64,000 bases of DNA from Aquimarina sp. Aq78 (GCF_900299525.1 NZ_OMKA01000026.1:661337-725336); one strand, 5' to 3'. Shown: positions 1-8,261, numbered from the stretch's first letter. Translations and numbers: made by a program. The notes: a model not told the origin generated them from the letters alone.

Positions 1-156
1 GCCAAACTTATAAATGAATTCATTGGGGATATGAATATTGATATGTTATGTATGTCACAATACAAACATAGTCTTATAGAAAGCATTACACACGAACCTG
101 TTATTAAAAAAATAGGATTTCATACAGCTATTCCTTTCTTGGTCATTCCTGAGTAA
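1..156 (+). CDS. Universal stress protein, C-terminal fragment
   Basis: An open frame enters from the left edge and ends at a TAA at 154-156, giving the last 51 residues of a protein. The end motif (IDMLCMSQYKHSLIESI, then IPFLVIPE) matches in layout the last strand and helix of the universal stress protein that follows, where it reads DMITFINRKHSFFGSIF and VPVLALHD. It is therefore most likely the end of a tandem UspA-type protein of about 280 residues. The N-terminal Usp domain lies outside the window. It is followed after 72 bp by a second universal stress gene in the same direction. Confidence 0.7.
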   Translation, partial: AKLINEFIGDMNIDMLCMSQYKHSLIESITHEPVIKKIGFHTAIPFLVIPE

Positions 157-159
157 AGC

Positions 160-171
160 TGATAATTATCA
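160..171. promoter_or_regulatory. Fnr/Crp-like palindrome TGATAATTATCA
   Basis: This is a perfect 12-bp palindrome with half sites TGAT and ATCA around four bases, the layout of Fnr/Anr-type boxes (TTGAT-N4-ATCAA). Its right edge is 58 bp from the ATG at 229, exactly the distance of an identical palindrome from the ATG at 3986. A Crp/Fnr family regulator gene lies in the window at 9853-10485. Operator function is inferred. Confidence 0.55.
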
Positions 172-228
172 TAGTTTTTGTAAGGCCGGATCTATAAATT
201 TATAAGACTAATCCTAAAGACCTAAGTG

Positions 229-1080
229 ATGAAAAAAAAGATTTTATTGCCCACGGATTTTTCAAAAAACGCGTGGAATGCTATACTATATGCTATAGAA
301 TTATATAAAAATGAAACATGTGATTTTTACGTACTTAATGTGTTTAATGCAACAGGTTATGCATTAGAAAGTATGATGATTCCCGAACCAGGAGAACGAT
401 TTTATGAAGAGGCTAAAGAGAAATCAGAAAAAGGCTTAAGTAAAATCGAGGAAAGGTTGAGTTTTAGAGATGACAATCCTAATCATAAATTTTTTATGAT
501 ATCCGAATTCAATACTGTATTGAGTGCTATCAAAGATACTGTAGAGAAAAAAGATATAGAGATGATCGTTATGGGAACCAAAGGGACGACTAATGCTGGA
601 GATCTGATTTATGGTAGTAATACAGTTTTGGTGATGGAAAAAGTAAGAAATTGCCCTGTTATGGCCATCCCCGAAGATGCTAACTATAAGGAGCCAAAAG
701 AAATTGTATTTCCAACCGATTATAAAACTCATGTTAAGCGTAGAGAATTGCAATATCTTATTGAAATAGCAAGGATCACTAATGCAGGAATTAAAATTCT
801 TCATATTACTAATGATGATGATCTAGATGAAGAACAAGAAAACAATAAAAAGCTGCTTATAGAATACCTTGATGGTTTACAATACACTTTTCATACACTG
901 CATAATATAGATGTAAAAGGAGGACTTAGCAGTTTTGTTGAAAGTAGAGGAAGTGATATGATTACTTTTATTAATAGAAAACATAGTTTTTTTGGAAGCA
1001 TATTTTCAAAACCAATGGTAAAAAGTTTAGGGCATCATTCTAAAGTCCCTGTATTAGCACTGCATGATTTAACAAATTAG
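229..1080 (+). CDS. Universal stress protein, tandem UspA domains
   Basis: The 283-residue cytoplasmic protein opens with KKKILLPTDFSKNAWNAI, the typical first strand and helix of a UspA domain. The first domain (about 1-145) keeps the nucleotide-loop type motif MGTKGTTNAGDLIYGSNT, seen in ATP-binding Usp proteins (G-2x-G-9x-G-S/T). The second (about 155-283) is more divergent and lacks a clear loop motif. A GTG at 226 directly precedes the ATG; the ATG at 229 is preferred because its distance from the palindrome at 160-171 matches that of another gene. These proteins accumulate under energy or oxygen stress; the exact role is unknown. A similar gene on the other strand is at 12721-13560. Confidence 0.85.
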   Translation: MKKKILLPTDFSKNAWNAILYAIELYKNETCDFYVLNVFNATGYALESMMIPEPGERFYEEAKEKSEKGLSKIEERLSFRDDNPNHKFFMISEFNTVLSAIKDTVEKKDIEMIVMGTKGTTNAGDLIYGSNTVLVMEKVRNCPVMAIPEDANYKEPKEIVFPTDYKTHVKRRELQYLIEIARITNAGIKILHITNDDDLDEEQENNKKLLIEYLDGLQYTFHTLHNIDVKGGLSSFVESRGSDMITFINRKHSFFGSIFSKPMVKSLGHHSKVPVLALHDLTN

Positions 1081-1177
1081 GTAAGTATGGGTATCCGGTT
1101 TGTTGTTTTAATAATCTTTATAACTACTTACTGGGTACTCTTTTGTAATTGTAGAACATAAAAATAGATGTAAAAGT

Positions 1178-1600
1178 ATGAAACATATAGGAATCTGGAT
1201 AGATAAAGAAAAGGCTCATGTCATTTTGGTAAAAGAGGATAATGAGGATATGACAACTATAGTATCAGGAATAGAGAATTTTCGTATACATGGTGGTTCT
1301 GGTACACGATTTAAAGGCGGACCACAGGATGTGGTTCAGGATAGTAAATATCTCGAGCGTGAAAAACACCAGTTTAAGACTTATTTTAAGAACGTAGCTT
1401 CTCATATAAAAGATGCAGATAAGATCGTAATTTACGGGCCTGCAGAAACAGGAGAAAAATTCAGTAAAGAATTAGAGATAAACTATAAAGAAATAAGTAA
1501 AAAGGTAAAGGATGTCATCAAAGCAGATAGTATGACCGATAATCAAACCAAAGCTTTGGTAAGATCATATTTCAAAAAAGATCAACAGCGTATTCATTAA
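1178..1600 (+). CDS. eRF1-domain-like / host-attachment-like small protein
   Basis: This 140-residue soluble protein starts HIGIWIDKEKAHVILV and has a central segment KIVIYGPAETGEKFSKEL. The pattern of a short strand with IWID, a variable charged loop, then a GPaxxgxxF helix resembles the bacterial eRF1 domain-2-like (baeRF / host attachment) fold, which in other proteins contacts ribosomes or tRNA. The match is by eye only. It lies between a universal stress gene and an ATP-cone nuclease gene, all in one direction with gaps of 97 and 35 bp, so a common stress-linked role is plausible. No catalytic residues can be named. Confidence 0.5.
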   Translation: MKHIGIWIDKEKAHVILVKEDNEDMTTIVSGIENFRIHGGSGTRFKGGPQDVVQDSKYLEREKHQFKTYFKNVASHIKDADKIVIYGPAETGEKFSKELEINYKEISKKVKDVIKADSMTDNQTKALVRSYFKKDQQRIH

Positions 1601-1635
1601 GGTGTTTAGTTGTATTTCATATTTAAATAATTTTA

Positions 1636-2472
1636 ATGCAAAACCAGAATTTTGATGTTATAAAATCTTCTGGAGAAAAAGTTAAATTTTCACTCCAGAA
1701 ACTTCGTAATTCCTTAAAACGAAGTGGCGCAGATGATAGAGCAATAGAACATATTCTGGGAATTGTTAGAGACGAATTATATCAGGGTATTTCTACCAGA
1801 GAAATTTATAATCGCGCTTTCGCATTACTTAAAAAGAAGAAATCTGTTTTTGCTTCAAAATATAAGCTGAAAAAAGCGATTTATGAGCTGGGCCCAACAG
1901 GTTTCCCTTTTGAACGTTTTGTTGCATCTATATTACAATATTCTGGATATCAGGTAGAAGTGGGGCAGATCATTAAGGGTATGTGTGTCTCTCATGAGGT
2001 TGATGTAGTGGCCAGAAAAAATAGCGATTACCTTGTTGTAGAATGCAAGTTTCATAGCGAAGAAGGGCGTAACTGTAATGTAAAAGTCCCTTTATATATA
2101 CATTCCCGATTTAGAGATATTGAAGCTCATAATGAACATAGTGGGAAGATGATTCCTAATGAAGGTTGGGTAGTGACCAACACACGTTTTACAAAAGACG
2201 CAATTCAATATGGCAAGTGTACAGGGTTGTATTTATTAAGTTGGGATTACCCTATAGAGAATAGCCTTAAAGACAGGATTGATCGTTTAGGGCTATATCC
2301 GATAACAGTGTCTACACTTTTAACAAATCGTGAAAAGCAATTTTTATTAAGCCGAAATATTGTTTTAGCAAAACAATTGATAGAACAGATTTTTTTTCTA
2401 GATCATTTAGGTATTTCTGAAAAACGAAAACAAAATATTATGAATGAAATCAAAATGCTATGTACAGCATAA
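1636..2472 (+). CDS. ATP-cone domain fused to Mrr-like restriction endonuclease fold
   Basis: The 278-residue protein has an N-terminal ATP-cone (about 6-90: VIKSSGEKVKFSLQKLRNSL, then REIYNRAFALLKKK), the nucleotide-sensing module best known from ribonucleotide reductase and NrdR. Residues about 97-210 form a PD-(D/E)XK nuclease-like domain. FERFVASILQYSGYQV opens the fold, HEVDVVARK supplies the acidic residue and YLVVECKFH the ExK pair, as in Mrr_cat proteins. The C-terminal 60 residues are helical and unassigned. The usual role would be an ATP/dATP-sensing DNA or RNA nuclease. It lies 11 bp upstream of a beta-CASP ribonuclease gene and is probably cotranscribed with it. No methylase partner is present. 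Confidence 0.75.
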   Translation: MQNQNFDVIKSSGEKVKFSLQKLRNSLKRSGADDRAIEHILGIVRDELYQGISTREIYNRAFALLKKKKSVFASKYKLKKAIYELGPTGFPFERFVASILQYSGYQVEVGQIIKGMCVSHEVDVVARKNSDYLVVECKFHSEEGRNCNVKVPLYIHSRFRDIEAHNEHSGKMIPNEGWVVTNTRFTKDAIQYGKCTGLYLLSWDYPIENSLKDRIDRLGLYPITVSTLLTNREKQFLLSRNIVLAKQLIEQIFFLDHLGISEKRKQNIMNEIKMLCTA

Positions 2473-2483
2473 AATAAAATCTT

Positions 2484-3854
2484 ATGCCATCAATTAAAAT
2501 TCACTTTTTGGGAGCTGCAGGAACTGTTACTGGCTCTAAATTTTATCTAGAAACTCCTCAGAAAAACATATTGATTGACTGCGGGATGTTTCAAGGAGTA
2601 AAAGAATTACGAGAATTAAACTGGCAAGATTTACCTATCGATGCTTCTGCGATTGATATTGTACTGCTTACTCATGGGCACTTGGATCATACAGGTTATT
2701 TACCAAGATTAATTAAGCAAGGGTTTGCAGGAGATATTGTGGCTACAGCACCTACATTGGCAATTACAGAAATCATTTTAAGAGATAGTGCAAAGATACA
2801 CGAAGAAGAAGCCGAAAAAGCTAACAAAGAAGGATATTCTAAACATCACCCTGCGTTACCTTTTTATACCAAGAATGATGTAGAGAAAACAATTAGATAT
2901 TTTAAAAGAGAGGAGAAAGATACCTGGATCTCGTTATCCAAGGATATACAATTTAGATTCAGATATAATGGACATATTATTGGGTCTACTTTTATCGAGT
3001 TAAATCTTTATGGAAAGATATTGGTGTTTTCTGGAGACTTGGGAAGAACAGATGATGTATTACTTTATGCTCCAGAAAAACCAGATTGGGCAGATTTTCT
3101 TTTTATAGAAAGTACCTATGGTAATAAGTTACATCCTCGTGAAGATGTTAAAGAAAAACTCATCACTTTGATTAATGATACATTGTATAACAGAGGGATT
3201 TTGATCATTCCTTCATTTGCAGTAGAAAGATTACAAGCTTTGATGTATATACTTTGGAAACTATATCAAAAAAACCGCATCCCAAACCTTCCTGTTTATG
3301 TAGATAGCCCCATGGAGAATAATGTGCTTTCTGTTTTTGAAAGCTTTCCCGACTGGCATAAATTGCCAATGAATGAATATCATGCGATCTGCAACCATAT
3401 TAATATTGTGATGTCTTACAAAGAGACCTGGGAAGTCATCGATAATCCCCGTCCCAAAATTGTTATTGCAGGTAGCGGAATGGTAACAGGAGGTAGAGTG
3501 CTTACATATTTACAACAACATATAGACATTGATAATACCTCTGTAGTACTAGTAGGTTTTCAGGCAGAAGGAACCCGTGGCAGGCAGTTGCAAGAAGGAG
3601 CTCATGAGGTTAAACTATTTGGTAAATATTACCCGGTAAAAGCAAAGATTCATAATATAGAGAGCCTATCGGCTCATGCAGATCAGAAAGAATTATTAAA
3701 CTGGATGAGTGAGATTAAAAATATACCCGAAAAAGTTTTTCTGGTTCATGGTGAAGCTACTGCTGCAGACACATTGCGGGTAAAAATACAAGATACGTAT
3801 CATTGGAAAGTTCATATCCCTAAGCTATATGATACCATAGAAATTATGATCTGA
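2484..3854 (+). CDS. Beta-CASP metallo-beta-lactamase ribonuclease (CPSF73/Ysh1-like)
   Basis: This 456-residue protein has the full layout of a beta-CASP RNA-processing nuclease. It opens with LGAAGTVTGSKF, has the zinc motif HGHLDHTGY (about 64-72), the conserved SGDLGR strand, a beta-CASP segment with PSFAVERLQ and the GSGMVTGGR loop, and a C-terminal RMMBL segment with SLSAHADQ and VHGE. Such proteins cut single-stranded RNA endo- and/or exonucleolytically with two zinc ions. The length is normal for bacterial CPSF-like members. It follows the ATP-cone nuclease by 11 bp; together they suggest RNA turnover under stress, which is inference. Confidence 0.9.
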   Translation: MPSIKIHFLGAAGTVTGSKFYLETPQKNILIDCGMFQGVKELRELNWQDLPIDASAIDIVLLTHGHLDHTGYLPRLIKQGFAGDIVATAPTLAITEIILRDSAKIHEEEAEKANKEGYSKHHPALPFYTKNDVEKTIRYFKREEKDTWISLSKDIQFRFRYNGHIIGSTFIELNLYGKILVFSGDLGRTDDVLLYAPEKPDWADFLFIESTYGNKLHPREDVKEKLITLINDTLYNRGILIIPSFAVERLQALMYILWKLYQKNRIPNLPVYVDSPMENNVLSVFESFPDWHKLPMNEYHAICNHINIVMSYKETWEVIDNPRPKIVIAGSGMVTGGRVLTYLQQHIDIDNTSVVLVGFQAEGTRGRQLQEGAHEVKLFGKYYPVKAKIHNIESLSAHADQKELLNWMSEIKNIPEKVFLVHGEATAADTLRVKIQDTYHWKVHIPKLYDTIEIMI

Positions 3855-3916
3855 TTTTTTATTCCCCAAAAAACAAAAATAGAATCCAGAAACATTTTGT
3901 TAAAAGCCACAAAACC

Positions 3917-3928
3917 TGATAATTATCA
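3917..3928. promoter_or_regulatory. Fnr/Crp-like palindrome TGATAATTATCA
   Basis: This is an exact copy of the 12-bp palindrome at 160-171, again ending 58 bp before the chosen ATG (3986). The repeat of both sequence and spacing argues for a shared regulator binding at a fixed position relative to the promoter. Confidence 0.6.
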
Positions 3929-3985
3929 CTTTTTAATTTATAGAGGTTAAGTACCTTTTTGGTAAGCTTTAAAAACCTAGAAAAA

Positions 3986-4402
3986 ATGATGGCAGCAACA
4001 GATAATACTTCAGATAAAGAGCTAAAAGAGATTCATTTTGATATTCTAAAATGGAAATCAAGTCTTCGGTTTATAGAAGGTGAAATGCTTTTTATCAATC
4101 AATTATTAAATTCTTATGTTTTTGAACCTACTACCCCAAACCTTTTTGAACGATTACAGGAGTTTAAAGAGCAAATTGAAATAATAGAAAAAGAAATACA
4201 AAATATAAATCAAGGCATAAGAACACACGAAAGTGAATTGGGTGGTATGCTAGAATGTGATACTATTTCTTGTGACAATTTTTACTATAAAAATCATACT
4301 TTGGTAAGGCGTACTTTTGATGACTTCTATAAAAATTTCAGCAGATTGAAATCTGAAGTTTTTCTTTACGCAGGGGGAGTTTTAAAAAAGAACAAGAAGT
4401 AA
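3986..4402 (+). CDS. Uncharacterised coiled-coil protein, paralogue of 4571-5014
   Basis: The function is not recognised. From the ATG at 3986 the protein has 138 residues and is helical and charged, with a likely coiled coil over about 55-95 (RLQEFKEQIEIIEKEIQNIN). The frame opens earlier at a TTG (3959), but the ATG pair at 3986/3989 fits better because the palindrome at 3917-3928 then stands at the same distance as upstream of the universal stress gene. The segment LKWKSSLRFIEGEMLFINQLL aligns with LNWVSELKFIKDEQHFLDEL of the next gene, so the two are diverged duplicates. No signal peptide or membrane segment is seen. Confidence 0.65.
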   Translation: MMAATDNTSDKELKEIHFDILKWKSSLRFIEGEMLFINQLLNSYVFEPTTPNLFERLQEFKEQIEIIEKEIQNINQGIRTHESELGGMLECDTISCDNFYYKNHTLVRRTFDDFYKNFSRLKSEVFLYAGGVLKKNKK

Positions 4403-4431
4403 AGTTAAACCCAGGTTAAAACCTGATAAAC

Positions 4432-4443
4432 TGATAATTGTCA
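4432..4443. promoter_or_regulatory. Imperfect Fnr/Crp-like dyad TGATAATTGTCA
   Basis: This copy differs by one base from the perfect palindromes at 160 and 3917. It lies 128 bp upstream of the ATG at 4571. A second palindrome (4515-4524) is closer to that start. Confidence 0.4.
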
Positions 4444-4514
4444 TTTTAACAAGCCTGTTGTCAACTTAACTTTAGCATAATAATACGTCTAATAAACCTT
4501 AACGATATGTCATT

Positions 4515-4524
4515 AACCTAGGTT
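4515..4524. promoter_or_regulatory. Palindrome AACCTAGGTT
   Basis: This perfect 10-bp palindrome lies 47 bp upstream of the start at 4571. The same 10 bases occur at 8262-8271, 51 bp upstream of a YeeE/YedE gene. With flanks it reads TAAC-N4-GTTT, close to the perfect TAAC-N4-GTTA dyad at 9795-9808 upstream of the persulfide dioxygenase gene. A shared operator is inferred. Confidence 0.4.
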
Positions 4525-4570
4525 TACTACGTTCCTTAATCAAGGACAATAAAAGTCTAAAATAATAATC

Positions 4571-5014
4571 ATGAAAGCAAAACAACCAAGGGTAAAATAT
4601 GTAGAATGGCACAGCCCAGAAGAGTTACATGAGATTTCTTTAAACTGGGTATCAGAACTTAAGTTTATCAAAGATGAACAACACTTTTTAGATGAACTTA
4701 TTGAAAACCATACATTACAACTAATTTCAAAAAAAACTTTTGAAAAGAGTAAAAACATACTACAAGAACTATCTCTTAGCAGAAAGGGTATCGAACCATT
4801 ATTAAAAAAAATAATTAACCACCATAATGAACTAACTATATTGTTAGATGGAGTTGACCAGCCTATCAAAGAAAAACAATACAAAGAGGATCATTGGGAG
4901 TTAACAATTGAGGTAAGTACATATCTCAACAAGTATAAAGAAATAAAAAGAAAAGTTTTTGATTTGATAAAGGCTATAATAAAAGAAGGCAAACAAAAAC
5001 GTCTGTTGCGCTAA
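4571..5014 (+). CDS. Uncharacterised helical protein, paralogue of 3986-4402
   Basis: The function is not recognised. The 147-residue soluble protein is rich in Lys, Glu and Leu and probably all-helical. It shares with the previous gene the order of an N-terminal W-x2-L-x-FI motif, a middle helix pair and an HHNELTILLDG segment matching the HESELGGML segment of the other. The ATG at 4571 is the only good start. It is followed at 42 bp by a membrane-anchored flavodoxin-like gene. The pair may be cytoplasmic stress-response helical proteins, which is a guess from the neighbourhood. Confidence 0.65.
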   Translation: MKAKQPRVKYVEWHSPEELHEISLNWVSELKFIKDEQHFLDELIENHTLQLISKKTFEKSKNILQELSLSRKGIEPLLKKIINHHNELTILLDGVDQPIKEKQYKEDHWELTIEVSTYLNKYKEIKRKVFDLIKAIIKEGKQKRLLR

Positions 5015-5055
5015 TCCGGTATAATAAACTTCAAAAAACAATCAATTATAAGTAG

Positions 5056-5577
5056 ATGAAACGTATACTAAAAATCATAATACTTTCTATTTTAATACTG
5101 TTTGCTGGATTTTGGGTGTGGTATGAATATACCTATTCTATGGATACTGTAATTCCTTTTGAAGTTAATGATTCTAAACTGGAAATTAAGGTTTTGATAG
5201 CTTCACAAGGAAGCAGATTTAAGGATTCCTTGGTCCAGAGTATCCTTAGGCATTATCAAAATGATTCGGTTTATTTTAAGGTAATAGATGTGTATACCAT
5301 GTTTACTGTAAATATTGATAAGTGGGATGCTTTGGTTATTATCAACTCATGGGAATATGGGAGTCCACCCAGAAATGTAAAAAAGTTTATTAAAAATCAC
5401 CCGGATCAATTAGATAAACTCATTATTCTTTCTACAGTAGGGAGTAGTAATATAGCTCTAGAAGATATTGATGTAATATCTGGAGAATCTGTTATCGAAA
5501 AAACATCAGAATATACCAATATAGTAGTAGAACGATTGGATAAAATTATAAAACCACAGACCTTAAATAAATTTTAA
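5056..5577 (+). CDS. Membrane-anchored flavodoxin-like protein
   Basis: The 173-residue protein begins with a single hydrophobic anchor (about 5-24) after a Lys/Arg start, typical of an N-in membrane tether. The rest has a flavodoxin-like alternation: KVLIASQGSRFKDSLVQSI (strand, phosphate-loop-like turn, helix), WDALVIINSWEYGSPP (strand and second loop) and LIILSTVGSS (third strand with a possible flavin loop). In place of the T/SxTGxT loop of true flavodoxins it has SQGSRF, so FMN binding is uncertain. It precedes a lipoprotein gene by 19 bp, and the two probably form one envelope-linked unit. Confidence 0.5.
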   Translation: MKRILKIIILSILILFAGFWVWYEYTYSMDTVIPFEVNDSKLEIKVLIASQGSRFKDSLVQSILRHYQNDSVYFKVIDVYTMFTVNIDKWDALVIINSWEYGSPPRNVKKFIKNHPDQLDKLIILSTVGSSNIALEDIDVISGESVIEKTSEYTNIVVERLDKIIKPQTLNKF

Positions 5578-5596
5578 TAACCTAAACCTAGAAAAT

Positions 5597-6262
5597 ATGA
5601 ACAAGTTATATATATGTCTTTTATTAATTAGTGGGTTGTTGTACGGTTGCACGTCTAGTGAATTAGTCGAAAACTGGAAAAATCCTGATATTGATACGTT
5701 TGAAGCTCAAAAAGTTCTGGTTGTTGGAATCACTCCGGATGAAAATGCACGAAAAGTATTCGAAAAGAAATTGGCGAAAGAACTAAAAAAAAGCGGAGTT
5801 AATGCTGTAAGAAGTTTAGACTATTTCGAGAGTTCTTTTACAACTTCTCCAAAAACCGAAAAAGAAATGATGTCTCTTGAGTCTAAGCTTATAGAAAATG
5901 GCTTTGATGCAATCTTACTTTCCAAAGTATTAGGAGTCGAAGATAAGGTAACAGTTGTAAAAGCATATAGAAACCTAGATAAAACATTTGACAGTTTTAG
6001 AGATGACTATTATGAAAATCAGGATATATATTATGATGAAGATTATTATGAGGAATATCAAATTTTTCATGCAGAATCCTCACTGTATTGTATTTGCCCT
6101 GATAAAGAGAGAGAATTAATATGGAAAGGATCTATAGATATCACAGAACCCGAAAATATTAAAAAAGCTGTAAGTGATTATGTTAAAGTATTGGTTTGGG
6201 CGCTAAAGGGACAACAATTATTAATTATTGAAGAACTTACTAATGAAGATATTGATATATAG
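5597..6262 (+). CDS. Lipoprotein of unknown function (DUF4136-like layout)
   Basis: A lipoprotein signal is clear: MNKLYICLLLISGLLYGC with lipobox LLYGC places Cys at about residue 18. The mature part begins SSELVENWKNPD and has KVLVVGITPDENARKVFEKK, a strand-helix seen in outer-membrane DUF4136-type or GNA1162-like lipoproteins. A Tyr/Asp/Glu-rich stretch (about 136-153) is unusual. It is 221 residues long. The next gene starts 20 bp before its end, so they are translationally coupled. The role is unknown. Confidence 0.6.
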   Translation: MNKLYICLLLISGLLYGCTSSELVENWKNPDIDTFEAQKVLVVGITPDENARKVFEKKLAKELKKSGVNAVRSLDYFESSFTTSPKTEKEMMSLESKLIENGFDAILLSKVLGVEDKVTVVKAYRNLDKTFDSFRDDYYENQDIYYDEDYYEEYQIFHAESSLYCICPDKERELIWKGSIDITEPENIKKAVSDYVKVLVWALKGQQLLIIEELTNEDIDI

Positions 6263-7247
6263 TGCCAAGGACTTTGAAATTCCCTTTCTGGAAAAAGCAA
6301 ATAATGACAAACATCAAATTAAATATGTACCAGAACGACTCACTCCAAAAACTGTTGAGTTGGCGTTAGGTTTTGATGCAATATCTATTTTTTCTGCAGA
6401 TAATGGATCTTCTATGGTTTTAGAAAGATTGAAAGATTTTGGAGTCAAATATATAGCACTTCGTTCTACAGGTTATGACAATGTAAATATTAATACAGCC
6501 AAAAAATTAGGAATCAAAATAGCTAATGCAGCAGGATATTCTCCGCAAACCATAGCAGAACATGCTATTGCATTATTGTTAGCTCTTAGCCGCAAACTCA
6601 TACCTTCTAATCATCAGGTCAATACATATAATTTTTCGTTGAGTAACCTTGTAGGTTTTGATATCAATAAAAAAACTATTGGTATTATTGGAACCGGTAG
6701 AATAGGAAAAATAATTACCAGAATAATGCACGGGTTTAATTGTGAGATCATAGCCCATGATATTTATGAAGATAAAAAATTGGAAGAAGAGTATCAAGTA
6801 TCATATATGGATCTTGAAAATTTATGCAGGCAATCTGATATTATCTTTTTATGTACACCACTCAATACACAGACCCATCATCTTATAGATACCGATCGAA
6901 TTCAGCAGATGAAAAAGGAAGCGATACTTATCAATGTTGCACGAGGTGGGTTAGTGCATACAAAAGATCTATTGCAAGCTTTAATCTCAAAAAGAATAGC
7001 TGGTTATGGTACAGATGTTTATGAAAATGAAAGTGGAATCTTTTTTTACGATCATTCTGAAAATAAGCATGAAGATAAAACACTACAACAACTTATTGAT
7101 TTACCCAATGTAATTCTTACTCCTCATCAGGCTTTTGCAACCAAAGAAGCTCTTACAACTATTGCAGGAACAACCTTTTATAACATCAATTGCTGGCAAC
7201 AAAATGAGCCAGGTAAAAACGAATTGACCTCAGAGTTAGTGGGGTAA
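6243..7247 (+). CDS. D-2-hydroxyacid dehydrogenase (D-lactate dehydrogenase type)
   Basis: This NAD-dependent reductase interconverts 2-keto acids and D-2-hydroxyacids; D-lactate from pyruvate is the likeliest use. The 334-residue frame from ATG 6243 has the substrate-domain motif RSTGYDNVNI, the nucleotide fold IGIIGTGRIGK (about 146-156), the catalytic Arg in NVARGGLV, the Glu in DVYENESG and the His in TPHQAF. The ATG at 6243 is preferred to the TTG at 6228; it overlaps the upstream lipoprotein gene by 20 bp. It ends the plus-strand group and overlaps the convergent YeeE/YedE gene by 12 bp. Fermentative lactate formation would suit the Fnr-like boxes upstream. Confidence 0.85.
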   Translation: MKILIYSAKDFEIPFLEKANNDKHQIKYVPERLTPKTVELALGFDAISIFSADNGSSMVLERLKDFGVKYIALRSTGYDNVNINTAKKLGIKIANAAGYSPQTIAEHAIALLLALSRKLIPSNHQVNTYNFSLSNLVGFDINKKTIGIIGTGRIGKIITRIMHGFNCEIIAHDIYEDKKLEEEYQVSYMDLENLCRQSDIIFLCTPLNTQTHHLIDTDRIQQMKKEAILINVARGGLVHTKDLLQALISKRIAGYGTDVYENESGIFFYDHSENKHEDKTLQQLIDLPNVILTPHQAFATKEALTTIAGTTFYNINCWQQNEPGKNELTSELVG

Positions 7248-7649
7248 TTTGTTTTTAACTATTCCGTATAGTAAAGTACCCAGTATAGAAGAGATAAGCA
7301 CAATTAAAATTGGCAAATAACCAGCTCCCAAAAGAACAAACATAGGTCCTGGGCATGCCCCTGCAAGAGCCCACCCTAATCCGAATAGGATGCCTCCAAA
7401 TATATACCTTTTGAAACTCTTATCTTTAGGAGCAAAAGTTATGGGATCGCCATAAAACGACTTTATTTTAAATCTTTTTATAGTTTGAGTAATGATAATG
7501 CCTAGTCCTACCGCAGACCCAATGATTCCGTACATATGAAAGGAACCAAACTGAAACATTTCATAGATTCTAAACCACGATGCCGCTTCTGATTTGAATA
7601 AGACAATTCCGAAAAAAATACCAATACCTAAATATATAATTGAACGCAT
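7236..7649 (-). CDS. YeeE/YedE-family membrane protein, second half (DUF6691 type)
   Basis: This 137-residue membrane protein has about four hydrophobic segments and the motif LAGACPGPMFVLLGAG. The Cys in GACPGP is the mark of YeeE/YedE sulfur-compound transporters, in which conserved cysteines pass thiosulfate across the inner membrane. The protein is half the size of a full YeeE and is encoded 4 bp after a complementary half (7654-8211), so the two probably assemble as one transporter. It is the last gene of the sulfur operon and its stop overlaps the convergent dehydrogenase gene. Confidence 0.8.
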   Translation of the reverse strand: MRSIIYLGIGIFFGIVLFKSEAASWFRIYEMFQFGSFHMYGIIGSAVGLGIIITQTIKRFKIKSFYGDPITFAPKDKSFKRYIFGGILFGLGWALAGACPGPMFVLLGAGYLPILIVLISSILGTLLYGIVKNKLPH

Positions 7650-7653
7650 ATGT

Positions 7654-8211
7654 TTAAAAAATTAAAGGAAAAATAAAGTGTACCATGGTTAGTCCGCCAA
7701 TAAAAAATCCAATTACAGCAATAAGAGAAGGGATTTGCAGATTACTTAACCCAGAGATGGCATGCCCAGAAGTACACCCGCCAGCATATCTAGCCCCGAA
7801 ACCTACAAATAGTCCACCGATAATGAGTAAAAAGAGTATTTTAGGATCTGTTAAAGCTTCATTAGAAAATAACATATCGGGCATGTATTCCATTCCGGCA
7901 CTATTAAAGCCTTTGGATTGAAGCTCTGAGACTACTTTTGGGTTAATGGATACAGAATTATCTATTGATAAAAAAGTATTGGCAATAAATCCTCCTATAA
8001 TTACACCAAGTACCACAACCAGGTTCCATCGCTGAGCTTTCCAGTCGAATCTAAAAAAATCCGTTGTTTTCCCTGCTCCACAAATAGTACATATCGTTCT
8101 TAAATTAGATGACATACCAAATCTTTTTCCAACCATTAGTAATAAAAAGAGTACTAATGCAATTAGAGGGCCGGATACATACCACGGCCAGGGATTATAA
8201 ATCCAATTCAT
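7654..8211 (-). CDS. YeeE/YedE-family thiosulfate/sulfur transporter, first half
   Basis: The 185-residue membrane protein has about five hydrophobic segments. It carries GFGARYAGGCTSGHAISGLS, the GGCTSGH motif of YeeE/YedE proteins with the Cys that binds thiosulfate-type sulfur. It starts WIYNPWPWYVSGP as in Bacteroidota homologues. It lies 4 bp upstream of the second half and 76 bp downstream of the persulfide dioxygenase-rhodanese gene. This is the common sulfide/thiosulfate detoxification layout. A palindrome AACCTAGGTT lies 51 bp upstream of its start. Confidence 0.85.
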   Translation of the reverse strand: MNWIYNPWPWYVSGPLIALVLFLLLMVGKRFGMSSNLRTICTICGAGKTTDFFRFDWKAQRWNLVVVLGVIIGGFIANTFLSIDNSVSINPKVVSELQSKGFNSAGMEYMPDMLFSNEALTDPKILFLLIIGGLFVGFGARYAGGCTSGHAISGLSNLQIPSLIAVIGFFIGGLTMVHFIFPLIF

Positions 8212-8261
8212 TTATATTAATTTTTTAGGCAAAGTAAATAAATAGAAAATGAGTTGTCTGC

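Noticed and set aside
1636..2472. Classical restriction-modification system
   Set aside because: The Mrr-like domain is fused to an ATP-cone and no methyltransferase or specificity gene is adjacent.
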